Source of the DNA: Pedobacter sp. PACM 27299
GTDB lineage: Bacteria; Bacteroidota; Bacteroidia; Sphingobacteriales; Sphingobacteriaceae
NCBI RefSeq assembly: GCF_001412655.1
Contig: NZ_CP012996.1
Coordinates: forward strand, 2,852,001 to 2,916,000
DNA length: 64,000 bases
Reading direction: 5' to 3'
Shown here in pieces: positions 54,222-63,151 of the stretch. The position numbers and the translations under genes are program-made. A model generated the notes under the pieces. The model was not told where the DNA came from, did not search any database, and saw only the letters and a program-made list of their open reading frames with translations. The number at the start of each line of letters is the position of its first letter. Position 1 is the stretch's first letter.

Positions 54222-57200
54222 ATGAAGTTCGTAAATCAGCATAGCATATTACATTCGGTATATGAGTCTCTGGCACCAGGGGCTTCTCTGATCGATGGGC
54301 GAACGGAGCAAGACTGGCTGCGTTTTCTGTCAGAATTTGCGGGCTTGATTAATTTTTACGACCAGACTAATTCCTTGAATGGCAACTGGGAGCCTTTCCT
54401 TCTAAAAGATCCTGTTTTTTTAATGGCTGCCATTTCTGGAACGAGCTACACCAAACTTTATACCCTATACTTAAATACCTGTCATAAACTGGAACGCCTT
54501 TTAGCCGCAGACCAGAAAAATGAGGATTTATCGAATTCTTTTAACCAGCTTTTTGATCAGCTGATTGGTATTTTTCTGAAGATCAGAGCATGGTATCACT
54601 ACATGGAGCAATCTGTGGTGGATTATCCCTTAAAAACATACCTGGCTACGCAGATCAGGGCTACTTTTGCCAATGAACTGCAAGCCATCTTTTCTTTGAG
54701 GGAGGAACTGCTCAGTACTGAACTGATTGCAGGGTTGCTTCCTTTGGATCCTTTAGTGGCTGATAAATTTTTCGGTTATGAGGCAAGAATCTGGAATGAA
54801 GGCTTATATGGCGGTCCTTATTGGGAGCTTCTGGGTTTATCCCGCTCCATCAAACAGAATTCTCTTGTCGCCATTTTTAAGGCCTTAACGCATATCGCTG
54901 AAGCTTTATTTAACTTTTTGCAGGTCATCATCAGGCAGGCCAATACGGAATATGGACGTTTGATTAAACTAAAAAGCAGTTTCCCTGATACTACCTTACT
55001 GCGTACGTTTATTGAACTGTTAAAGGTTCAGCAGGCGCAGCTGAATGGCATCTCCGAGGCACATCTTCGATTTTACTATAAGGATATTTTGAAGCAGCGC
55101 GAACGTAAGGCTGTGGCAGACTGCGCTTTTTTAGTGGCTGTTTTGAACAGTAGCGATGCTGTTTTTAGCCTGCCAGAAGGCACCTTATTTGATGCAGGGA
55201 CTGATCCGGAAAAGAATCCCATTGTATTTGCGAGTACGGAGGAGGTGGTTCTGAATCCAGCGGTTATTCCTATGGCCCAAACCTTATCAAGAGTGCCAGC
55301 TTCCAATGCGCTTTCCATTCTTCAGTTGCAAACCATCGCCAATCCTGGCGTATTGGAAAAAGATGAGGAGGGGAAGGTGTTGAGCTGGGATACCCTGGGC
55401 AGTCATGAACCCGATCCTGCTGCTCAACAGTCGCTGGGTATTGCATTTGCTTCACCTATGCTGCTGCTGAGAGAAGGAACGAGAACGCTGACGATCTCCA
55501 TGAGTTATACTGGTGAAATGGATCTGAACATGCTGTCTGCGGCACAATGTTACCTCAGTACGCAGAAGGATTGGCTGGAGGTCAGTCCAGATTTTAAACT
55601 GGAAGAAGATACCGTGCCTAACCCCATCATTTTTACCATTACCTTAGCCCATACAGATCCCGCAATTGAATCTTTTCTCGTCAATCCTGATGCGGTTAAC
55701 AGTTCCTGGCCGATGTTAAAATTGGTATTCCATCAGGTTACCGGAGCAAAAGTCTCCGTTCCGATATTGCAGGCACTGAAAATAGATGTTGATGTTGCCG
55801 AGATGGAAACCTTCCAGCTCTATAACGATTATGGGGCATTGAGCACTAAAGTGAGCTTTTCGCCATTTGGTCCCAGTCCTGCTTATGGCAGTAATTTTAT
55901 CCTGGGCAGTAACGAGATTTTTAGCAAACCTGTAACTTCATTCCAGATGCAGCTGAACTGGGCTGTGCTGCCCATACCTCCAGATTTCAGTACCTATTAT
56001 CAGGCTTATAATTTATACCTGAACGATCAGTTGAAGTTTCAGAAAACACCAGATTCCTGCTGGTGGAAGAAAACCTTCGGTAAAAAGAAAACGCCGCCCA
56101 GCACTGCAACTGAAGGGCCTTATAATAATTCCTGCTTTATGGCCGACTTTCAGATACTGGATGAAAAGAATTGGCAGCCTGTTGTATTTGACAGCAACGA
56201 TTCTTCTACCGGTGCTAATTTGCTTTATGGTACGGATGACCAAGGGCTGAGCAGTTTCAGCAGCTATGCAACCACTGCGATTCCGCTAAGTGCATGCGAT
56301 CCGGCACTGCAAAATCAGCCTATGAAATTTACGGAAACCAGTACTGCGGGATTCCTGAGAATGGAGTTAAAGGGGATCGATTATGGTTTTGGTGCCGTAA
56401 TTTACCCGAATGTGGTAGCGGCCGTTACCCTTTATAATTCGCAGATACTTTACAATAAACAGGATCAGCCTTTTGCTGATGCGGCACAATTACCTTTTAC
56501 CCCCAAATTACAAAGCCTTAGTGTAGCTTATCAGGCTTCAGCTCAGTATGTATTTAATCCCGAAAGTGGGCTGGAGCCTAGTATTGACACTTATCCGATC
56601 CAGGTTTTTTTATATACTCCTTTTACAAATTATACGGTTTATGATCAGGCGAATCAGCCTCTGGTACAAAAAGAGACCATGGGTGATTTGGAGGGTTCAG
56701 CGCTGGAGTTGTCGGGCATTCCTTTATACGCATCCTTTAACTATGATGGATTCTTATACCTGTCTGTGGATAGCCTGATTCCTGCGAGCAGTTTCAATAT
56801 TTATTTTGAGCTGGCGAGGAAATATGCCAGCAGCAGCACTGTAACTCCTCAGCTGGAGTACTATTATTTAGGTACCGATGGCTGGGCTCCGCTGATGGTG
56901 CTGGCAGATGGCACCCATCACCTTAGTTCATCAGGAATTGTGACTTTGAATGTTCCGGCAAACATCACTTTAGAAAGTGAGCTGATGCCCAAAGGATGTT
57001 ATTGGATAGTCCTTGCGGGAAATGATGTTTCACAGGTAGCTGCCACCGTTTTATTGAGTACCAACGGGATTATGGTGCAGCGCTCAGCCAGTAGCCCTGA
57101 AGTCCTCAGTCAGCTGAATATAGCCGCAGGTACAATTACGCAGACAAAAAAGCCCTTTTCGAAGATCAGCAGTATTCAGCAGCCTTTTCCTTCTTTTGGA

Positions 57201-57875
57201 ACTCAGGTATCTGAAGATGCGGCAGCGATGAATAGGAGGGTCAGTAATCGTCTGAAAACAAAAGACAGAGCGGTTACAGCAGCAGATTATGTGACGCTGA
57301 TGAAACAGGAATTTAATGATATCTATGATGCAGCTGTTGTTTTCGACGCCCTTCAGCAGACCATTAATATATATGTAGTAAAGGCGGTGGATCACTGGAA
57401 ATCGCCCCATGCTTTCCTTCCAATGGTGAGCATTTATGAAGAAGCACAGCTGAAATTATATTTACAAAAGAGGACTTCTGCTTTTTCGGTGCTTCAGGTC
57501 AAAAATCCAGATTTTCAGGCGGTAGCTGTGGTTGCAAGTATCCGGATTCAAAAAGGATATGAATTTTTATCTGTTCAGCAGCGACTGATTCAGGCACTGA
57601 ATATTTACCTCTCTCCATGGATTAACGACCCTGGCTTACAGGTGTCGATCTACCAGGACATAGATGATACAGCTGTTGCAGCTTTTATCAAAACTATAGC
57701 GGGAGTAGCAGCCGTAGAAACTGTGTTTTTTAAAAGTTGGATGTATCATCCAGAAATGATCACAGCGGCAGCAGAAACCACTGTATTGACCTCGATGGTA
57801 AAGCCACTGCGAAAATCTACTTTGTTTATTTCAAATTTGATTCACGAGATCAGCCTTTATCCCTCAGCAATATGA
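54222..57875 (+). CDS. Large baseplate protein (Pvc11-like, baseplate J/gp6-like C-terminus)
   Basis: A 1217-residue protein. The C-terminal about 250 residues carry the gp6/baseplate J signature: SNRLKTKDRAVTAADYVTLM (about 1010-1029), QEFNDIYDAAVVFD and LIQALNIYLSPWINDPGLQV. The N-terminal 300 residues are helical and the middle is a long beta-rich region. It forms baseplate wedges. The stop overlaps the next gene start as ATGA. The large middle region may carry extra domains not in smaller homologues, which I cannot identify by eye. Confidence 0.88.
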   Translation: MKFVNQHSILHSVYESLAPGASLIDGRTEQDWLRFLSEFAGLINFYDQTNSLNGNWEPFLLKDPVFLMAAISGTSYTKLYTLYLNTCHKLERLLAADQKNEDLSNSFNQLFDQLIGIFLKIRAWYHYMEQSVVDYPLKTYLATQIRATFANELQAIFSLREELLSTELIAGLLPLDPLVADKFFGYEARIWNEGLYGGPYWELLGLSRSIKQNSLVAIFKALTHIAEALFNFLQVIIRQANTEYGRLIKLKSSFPDTTLLRTFIELLKVQQAQLNGISEAHLRFYYKDILKQRERKAVADCAFLVAVLNSSDAVFSLPEGTLFDAGTDPEKNPIVFASTEEVVLNPAVIPMAQTLSRVPASNALSILQLQTIANPGVLEKDEEGKVLSWDTLGSHEPDPAAQQSLGIAFASPMLLLREGTRTLTISMSYTGEMDLNMLSAAQCYLSTQKDWLEVSPDFKLEEDTVPNPIIFTITLAHTDPAIESFLVNPDAVNSSWPMLKLVFHQVTGAKVSVPILQALKIDVDVAEMETFQLYNDYGALSTKVSFSPFGPSPAYGSNFILGSNEIFSKPVTSFQMQLNWAVLPIPPDFSTYYQAYNLYLNDQLKFQKTPDSCWWKKTFGKKKTPPSTATEGPYNNSCFMADFQILDEKNWQPVVFDSNDSSTGANLLYGTDDQGLSSFSSYATTAIPLSACDPALQNQPMKFTETSTAGFLRMELKGIDYGFGAVIYPNVVAAVTLYNSQILYNKQDQPFADAAQLPFTPKLQSLSVAYQASAQYVFNPESGLEPSIDTYPIQVFLYTPFTNYTVYDQANQPLVQKETMGDLEGSALELSGIPLYASFNYDGFLYLSVDSLIPASSFNIYFELARKYASSSTVTPQLEYYYLGTDGWAPLMVLADGTHHLSSSGIVTLNVPANITLESELMPKGCYWIVLAGNDVSQVAATVLLSTNGIMVQRSASSPEVLSQLNIAAGTITQTKKPFSKISSIQQPFPSFGTQVSEDAAAMNRRVSNRLKTKDRAVTAADYVTLMKQEFNDIYDAAVVFDALQQTINIYVVKAVDHWKSPHAFLPMVSIYEEAQLKLYLQKRTSAFSVLQVKNPDFQAVAVVASIRIQKGYEFLSVQQRLIQALNIYLSPWINDPGLQVSIYQDIDDTAVAAFIKTIAGVAAVETVFFKSWMYHPEMITAAAETTVLTSMVKPLRKSTLFISNLIHEISLYPSAI

Positions 57876-60253
57876 GTATAACAAATGTGATTATTGATCA
57901 GCCACTGCCGCTCAATCAGGACTACCGCGCACTCAAAGATAAGGGGCTGGCTTATATTCAGCTGCATAGCGGGCATGAATGGAGCAATTTGAATAACGTT
58001 GATCCTGGAGTAACGATTCTGGAGCAGGTCTGTTATGCGCTAACTGAATTGGGCTATTGTAATGATTTTCCTGTGGCTGATATTTTAACCGGAGCAGATG
58101 GAAATCTGGAATTGAAAGATCAGTTTTATCTACCAGAAGAAATCCTTACCAGTACACCGCTCAGCATAGCTGATTATCGAAAATGTCTTATTGATGGGTT
58201 AATAGGGGTATCCAATGCGGTAATAATTCCTATCCCTTGTCCTTTTGGCAGCGGAAATGGCGTTTACCAGGTTTATTTACAGCCATATCCTTCATTGACT
58301 CTGGAAGAGAGGAAAACACTTTGTGCTGCGGCCTATGTTTACCTGAATAAATGGAGAAATCTGGGCGAGCGGTTTCTGATACCTCTTTGTCTGGATGATG
58401 ATTGGTATACCATCGCTGGCAGAATAGAAATTCAGGAGGAAACAGCACTAAACGAGATTCTTATTCAACTGCAGCAGCAGGTTCAGCAGGCGATATTTCC
58501 TCAGGTAGTTCCTGTGGGCTACGATGTATTAGAGCGTCATGGTATGCAGGCGGATGAGATTTTTAATGGTCCATTACTGCAATGCGGCTGGATTCCTAAT
58601 TCAGCATTGGGGGAAAAGAAAGACCAGCTGCAATTGATTAAACTGCAGCAGCTGATGTTGAATGTCGCTGGGCTGAAGCAGGTCAGTCATCTGGTGTTTG
58701 ATCAGCATCCTGCAGCGCAGGAGATTCAGACTGGTAGTACTCAGTTGCTGAGGATTGATTGGGTAGCTTCATTACAAGCGGGACTGGAGATTTATTGCAA
58801 AGATAAAAGGTTGGTGGTTACTGCTCATCTGCGATCGCTTTCAGCCGGGAGAACACCGCCTGGAGATCCGGGACTGATCTTTGGAACTTCTCCGAATGTC
58901 CGTACCAGCGTACCTATAGGTAAATTCCGGGATATCAATTCTTATTATTCTATTCAGCATACTTTTCCGGAGATCTTTGCAGTAGGGGAAGACGCGATCG
59001 TGGATGGTGCTACAGATTTTCAAATTGCACAATCGCGTCAGCTTAAAGGCTATTTAACTTTATTTGATCAGGTATTGGCCAATCAATTTTCCCAGCTGGC
59101 GAATTTGGGAACCTTGTTTTCTTTTAAAAATGCCAGCAGCGGGACACCCTCTGATGCATCTTTTTTTTATGAGACAAAAAGCCGGCTGGAGCATATCCCT
59201 TCAGAATACCCGGTTCCATATCTTGCCTTTTCAGTGAGCTATTTTTATCAGTCACTGTATTCAGTTCCTCACATCAGGCCATTGCTCAAAGACAATGAGA
59301 TTTACAGTTTTAGTCTTGATGCTGAAACCGAAAAAGAATTAGCATACAACAGCTGGTTAGCCTATAAAAAAGACCCATATAATGCCTACATCAAAGGGTT
59401 AATGGACATCATGGAAGAAGAGCCGACCAATCTGGTGAGGAGGAACGAGATGCTGAATCATTTGCTGGCCCGCCACGGAGAATCACCCTTATTGATCGAT
59501 ACCATTATTCATGGTGCTTATTATGCGGGAGAAAGTTTAAAAGATCAGGTGATTTTTAAGAGTCTTTACCTCCAAAATTTAGGCTTGCTTTCATATTTCA
59601 GGCAAAAGGCTTATAACTATGTCAGTGCAAAGAAGGTAGCGGATTTCCTATCTGATGTTCCTCTTAATTTTGAACGCCAGATTATGGGTGGAAATACGAA
59701 TGACTTTATATTTAATTCGGGGAAAGTAGACCGTATGGAAGAGCTGACTGCAGTTGATTTTATCAATTACTCCGCAGTGGAACTGAAGTTAAGCCTACTT
59801 TTTGGTTTAAAAACCGTTTACCGTGATTTCATCGCCAACCATTATGATCGTGCAGCGAGTGCTGCCGATCTGAAGCTAGCGATGTGGATGATCATGGAAC
59901 GCAAAGGACTACTGCTGATTGAAACTGGTATGCTGTTTTTTGGCACTGAGATCCCTCCAGGAATGCCACAGGTGATCTTGATTTTTCCTGCATTTATTGT
60001 GCCGCTGAATACCGCAGCATTTGTGGAGCGACTCAACTTTTTTATGCAGCAAACAATGCCGGTACAGGTATCTTATGACTGGTATTTTTTAAATAGCAGT
60101 CTGCTGGAAATCCTGATAATTGCTTATGCGGAATGGCACAATGGACTGGTTTATGATAAAGGAGAATGGGCGGAGGGACAGGCCTTGCCTTACGCTTCCG
60201 ATCTTCTCAGCGTAATTCATCAAATTTATCAAAATAGTCATGCCTCAAACTAA
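57872..60253 (+). CDS. Large baseplate protein (Pvc12-like)
   Basis: The start at 57872 (MSITNVIIDQPLPLNQDYRA), overlapping the previous stop as ATGA, is preferred over an upstream in-frame codon at 57737 inside the preceding gene; this gives 793 residues. The N-terminal DYRALKDKGLAYIQLHSGHE, then LNNVDPGVTILEQVCYALTE, is the pattern of wedge proteins with a 'DPG.T.LE..aya.te' motif. It pairs with the Pvc11-like protein as the second wedge component. The next gene overlaps by 14 bp. Confidence 0.85.
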   Translation: MSITNVIIDQPLPLNQDYRALKDKGLAYIQLHSGHEWSNLNNVDPGVTILEQVCYALTELGYCNDFPVADILTGADGNLELKDQFYLPEEILTSTPLSIADYRKCLIDGLIGVSNAVIIPIPCPFGSGNGVYQVYLQPYPSLTLEERKTLCAAAYVYLNKWRNLGERFLIPLCLDDDWYTIAGRIEIQEETALNEILIQLQQQVQQAIFPQVVPVGYDVLERHGMQADEIFNGPLLQCGWIPNSALGEKKDQLQLIKLQQLMLNVAGLKQVSHLVFDQHPAAQEIQTGSTQLLRIDWVASLQAGLEIYCKDKRLVVTAHLRSLSAGRTPPGDPGLIFGTSPNVRTSVPIGKFRDINSYYSIQHTFPEIFAVGEDAIVDGATDFQIAQSRQLKGYLTLFDQVLANQFSQLANLGTLFSFKNASSGTPSDASFFYETKSRLEHIPSEYPVPYLAFSVSYFYQSLYSVPHIRPLLKDNEIYSFSLDAETEKELAYNSWLAYKKDPYNAYIKGLMDIMEEEPTNLVRRNEMLNHLLARHGESPLLIDTIIHGAYYAGESLKDQVIFKSLYLQNLGLLSYFRQKAYNYVSAKKVADFLSDVPLNFERQIMGGNTNDFIFNSGKVDRMEELTAVDFINYSAVELKLSLLFGLKTVYRDFIANHYDRAASAADLKLAMWMIMERKGLLLIETGMLFFGTEIPPGMPQVILIFPAFIVPLNTAAFVERLNFFMQQTMPVQVSYDWYFLNSSLLEILIIAYAEWHNGLVYDKGEWAEGQALPYASDLLSVIHQIYQNSHASN

Positions 60254-63086
60254 CCAGCATCTCATTTCCAAGTTAACCTGGGATACCGTTTTTGATAGTA
60301 AGGCCCATGGACCAGCACTTCAAGATCGGTTAAGCGATTGGAGTGACTTCCACCTGCAACAAGAATTGAGTGCTGTTTTCGATAAGTTTTGTCCAGCAGC
60401 GCAAACCTGGAGAATCCAGTCGCTGGAATTAGACCTGGGAAACATCGATTTTGACCATCTAGAAACGGAATTGGCCGTTAAACTTCGTCAGCAGTTGAAC
60501 GAGAAACTCATTTCCCTCATGCTCTACCCACATCAATACGGAAGTGATATTGAGATTCTGGATGAAAAAAGATCCCATGTACAGCTGATCCGGTATTTTT
60601 TGAGAAATGGTGTATTGCCATGGAATCATCAGACCAATGATGGTTCCCTGAATCAGATCCTGACCCTACAACTGCAAAATAACCAGGAAGAGCTGCTGGC
60701 CATGTTAAAAGAAGCAGGTTTAAGTGCAGAATTACTGAGGAGGAGAATGGCCTGGCAGTTTAGCGAACCGAATATGGTTAGCATTATTATGGGCATGGAG
60801 CCCAATGTAGGTGGACAAATCATTCTGTTTTCAAATGAGCTGACCAAAATCCAGCAAAAGGAAAGGGTAGTACAGGCCAGTAGCACTACAGATTTTAAGA
60901 AAAACGTGTGGTTCTGGGTCTTGAATTACCTGTTAACTGAGCGTGGGACTGTTTTTAACAGAATTCAATTCATGAAAAGCAGTATTGTGCAGATGGCTGC
61001 GCATTACAATATGCAATACGATCAACTTTTTGAGCTGATTGAGCTTTCTGTGGCAAAACTCAGCAGCAGTCTGAGTATGCAGCCTGATTTTATCCTTACC
61101 CTGCAGCTACTCTCCAAAGAGAATAAGCTGGCTCAAAAAAAGAGGGTCAGTGTGGAAGTAGAAGAAGACCATTGGCTGGGATTGAAAATACTCTTTCTGA
61201 ATCAAAGCCTGAGAAGGACAGCAGGAAATAGGACAAGATTTAACGACTTGGTGACTGTACTTTCGAAAAGAGACAAAGTACGTTTCAAACAGCTAATAGT
61301 TGCGTTTGAAAATAATGCTGAGTTTTGGCTACCCCTGATCAAAGACCTGTCGTACCATAGTTTGAGGATAATATTTACTGCAGTTAATGACAGCAGGTCG
61401 GTGATTTTAACAGAAAGTATACTTTTTTTAAACCGATTACTGGGCAGGGTAAAAGAGGAGTCGGACCGCAATCAGCTTTGGTGTAGCGGCCTGATGTTTT
61501 TATTGGAACATAAGAATGAGTCTTTCAATGAAACGGCTTTTCTTCATGCACTGATTACGGTTTTAGCGGAAAATAAACAGCATTCTGCAATGGTCTTGTT
61601 GGATCAGCTATTGGTGGTCGAAGTTCCAACCTCACTAAAAACGCTGCGCCATACCACACTTTATCAGACGCTGGTTAGTGTTTTTAGGATGGAAATTTCC
61701 AGGATGCCAGGTTTACAGTTTAAGAAACACTTGCAGCAATTAATGGAATTGTTTCATTTGCAGATAAAAGAAGGGATTAAAGATCGCAAAGGCTTTGAGC
61801 TCCTGAAAAATAAATTAGAAAATTACATCATACTTCAACCCAAAGCATTTATGGAAGCTTTAAAAGCAAGACCCTATCAGCGCAGCCTTGAATTGCTCCT
61901 TCCACTAGCAATTACAGGTAAGACATACACCGCCCTGGATTTTTCCACTGGCCGGGCCTGGAGCAGCAAAGCCGATACCCGATCGGAAGTGGAAACACAA
62001 GCCTCTAAAGCATGGTTAGCCGATCTAAAGAACCGGCCGGAACAGTTTCTTGACTTTGTAAAGAAGGAGCTCATTGTCGACACGCAATTGGTATGGCTTC
62101 AGAAGATGATCAGCTTTGAGGGATTGTCGACAATGATCGGCAGCCAGTATCCAGCCCAGCAATCAATGATGTTTGTTTTGGTGCAATTCTACCAGGGCTT
62201 GGAATTCGTTTCCATGAGCAAGGTTTCTGCGGCTGACCTGCAGTACTTGCTGTTCAAAAAAGTGGTCAAGGCCTGGACTTCCGGAAATTGGAAACTGATC
62301 ACAGCTGAAAATATCTGGAATGAACTCATTTGGGAGATCTGCAGTAAACGAGGGGTAACTAAGTCAGAATTTCTTAGGCGAATGCATGCGCATCAGTCCA
62401 TGTTGCCGCCAGTAATGCAATTGACTTTTAAATCCCTGTGGGCTCAGGATCGTTCCGCTGTCCAGGAACGTTCAAGCATTCAGGGTCGTTCAGCAGTACA
62501 GTCCGATAAAAGTTCCCAGTCAAAACCAGTGGTTACGAAATCACCAGCCGCTGCGGAGCAAAATAATAACCGGATCAATGAACCCATAAGTATTAGAAAT
62601 GCAGGGTTGGTTTTACTCAATAGTTATATGGTGATGCTTTTAAGGCGCCTCAACCTCCTGGATGAAAAAATGGCTTTCTGCAATCAGGAAAGTCAATTGG
62701 CTGCGGTGCATTACCTGCAGTTTTTAGTCACCGGACAAAGTCATACGGAAGAATCTTTTTTGCCGCTAAACAAATTGCTTTGCGGGATCTCTTTATCACA
62801 GCCTGTAAAGGATGGAGTTAGTCTTTCTGCTGAGGATCAATTGCTTATAGAAGGACTGTTTCAAGCAGTAATCGCTCATTGGCCATCCATTGGAAAGTGT
62901 TCTATGGATGGTTTTAGGGGAAACTGGCTGGTTAGAGATGGCTTGCTGACAGAGAAAGAAGACCGCTGGGAATTGACCGTTGATAAGCGGGCTTACGACC
63001 TCTTGATCAATAGATCGCCATTTTCGTTCTCCATCATCAGGCATCCATGGATGGATAAACCAGTTCATGTACACTGGCCTTATTAG
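60240..63086 (+). CDS. Contractile injection system tape measure protein (Pvc14-like)
   Basis: A 948-residue, largely helical protein. The N-terminus (LQQELSAVFDKFCPAAQTWR, then IQSLELDLGNIDFDHLETEL) fits the CIS tape-measure family, where a short beta strand pair is followed by long helices. Between about residues 735 and 780 there is a low-complexity linker with three tandem 6-residue units (DRSAVQ, ERSSIQ, GRSAVQ). The protein sets particle length and may occupy the tube lumen. It overlaps the preceding gene by 14 bp. Confidence 0.85.
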   Translation: MPQTNQHLISKLTWDTVFDSKAHGPALQDRLSDWSDFHLQQELSAVFDKFCPAAQTWRIQSLELDLGNIDFDHLETELAVKLRQQLNEKLISLMLYPHQYGSDIEILDEKRSHVQLIRYFLRNGVLPWNHQTNDGSLNQILTLQLQNNQEELLAMLKEAGLSAELLRRRMAWQFSEPNMVSIIMGMEPNVGGQIILFSNELTKIQQKERVVQASSTTDFKKNVWFWVLNYLLTERGTVFNRIQFMKSSIVQMAAHYNMQYDQLFELIELSVAKLSSSLSMQPDFILTLQLLSKENKLAQKKRVSVEVEEDHWLGLKILFLNQSLRRTAGNRTRFNDLVTVLSKRDKVRFKQLIVAFENNAEFWLPLIKDLSYHSLRIIFTAVNDSRSVILTESILFLNRLLGRVKEESDRNQLWCSGLMFLLEHKNESFNETAFLHALITVLAENKQHSAMVLLDQLLVVEVPTSLKTLRHTTLYQTLVSVFRMEISRMPGLQFKKHLQQLMELFHLQIKEGIKDRKGFELLKNKLENYIILQPKAFMEALKARPYQRSLELLLPLAITGKTYTALDFSTGRAWSSKADTRSEVETQASKAWLADLKNRPEQFLDFVKKELIVDTQLVWLQKMISFEGLSTMIGSQYPAQQSMMFVLVQFYQGLEFVSMSKVSAADLQYLLFKKVVKAWTSGNWKLITAENIWNELIWEICSKRGVTKSEFLRRMHAHQSMLPPVMQLTFKSLWAQDRSAVQERSSIQGRSAVQSDKSSQSKPVVTKSPAAAEQNNNRINEPISIRNAGLVLLNSYMVMLLRRLNLLDEKMAFCNQESQLAAVHYLQFLVTGQSHTEESFLPLNKLLCGISLSQPVKDGVSLSAEDQLLIEGLFQAVIAHWPSIGKCSMDGFRGNWLVRDGLLTEKEDRWELTVDKRAYDLLINRSPFSFSIIRHPWMDKPVHVHWPY
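62448..62501 (+). repeat. Three tandem 18-bp units inside the tape measure gene
   Basis: Units begin at 62448, 62466 and 62484 and encode DRSAVQ, ERSSIQ and GRSAVQ. They share the CGTTC core and a final CAG. The repeat is in frame, so changes in copy number would lengthen or shorten the linker without breaking the protein. Confidence 0.75.
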
Positions 63087-63151
63087 TATTAAAAATCAGG
63101 AACACCTAAAAAAATCTAAATCAATCCAATTAATGAATTAAGATCTAAATT

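Noticed and set aside
46841..63086. Type VI secretion system
   Set aside because: VgrG- and PAAR-like proteins are present, but there is a single phage-type sheath rather than a TssB/TssC pair, the tube genes and DUF4255/DUF5908 proteins are of eCIS type, and no TssJ, TssL or TssM membrane complex gene is seen.
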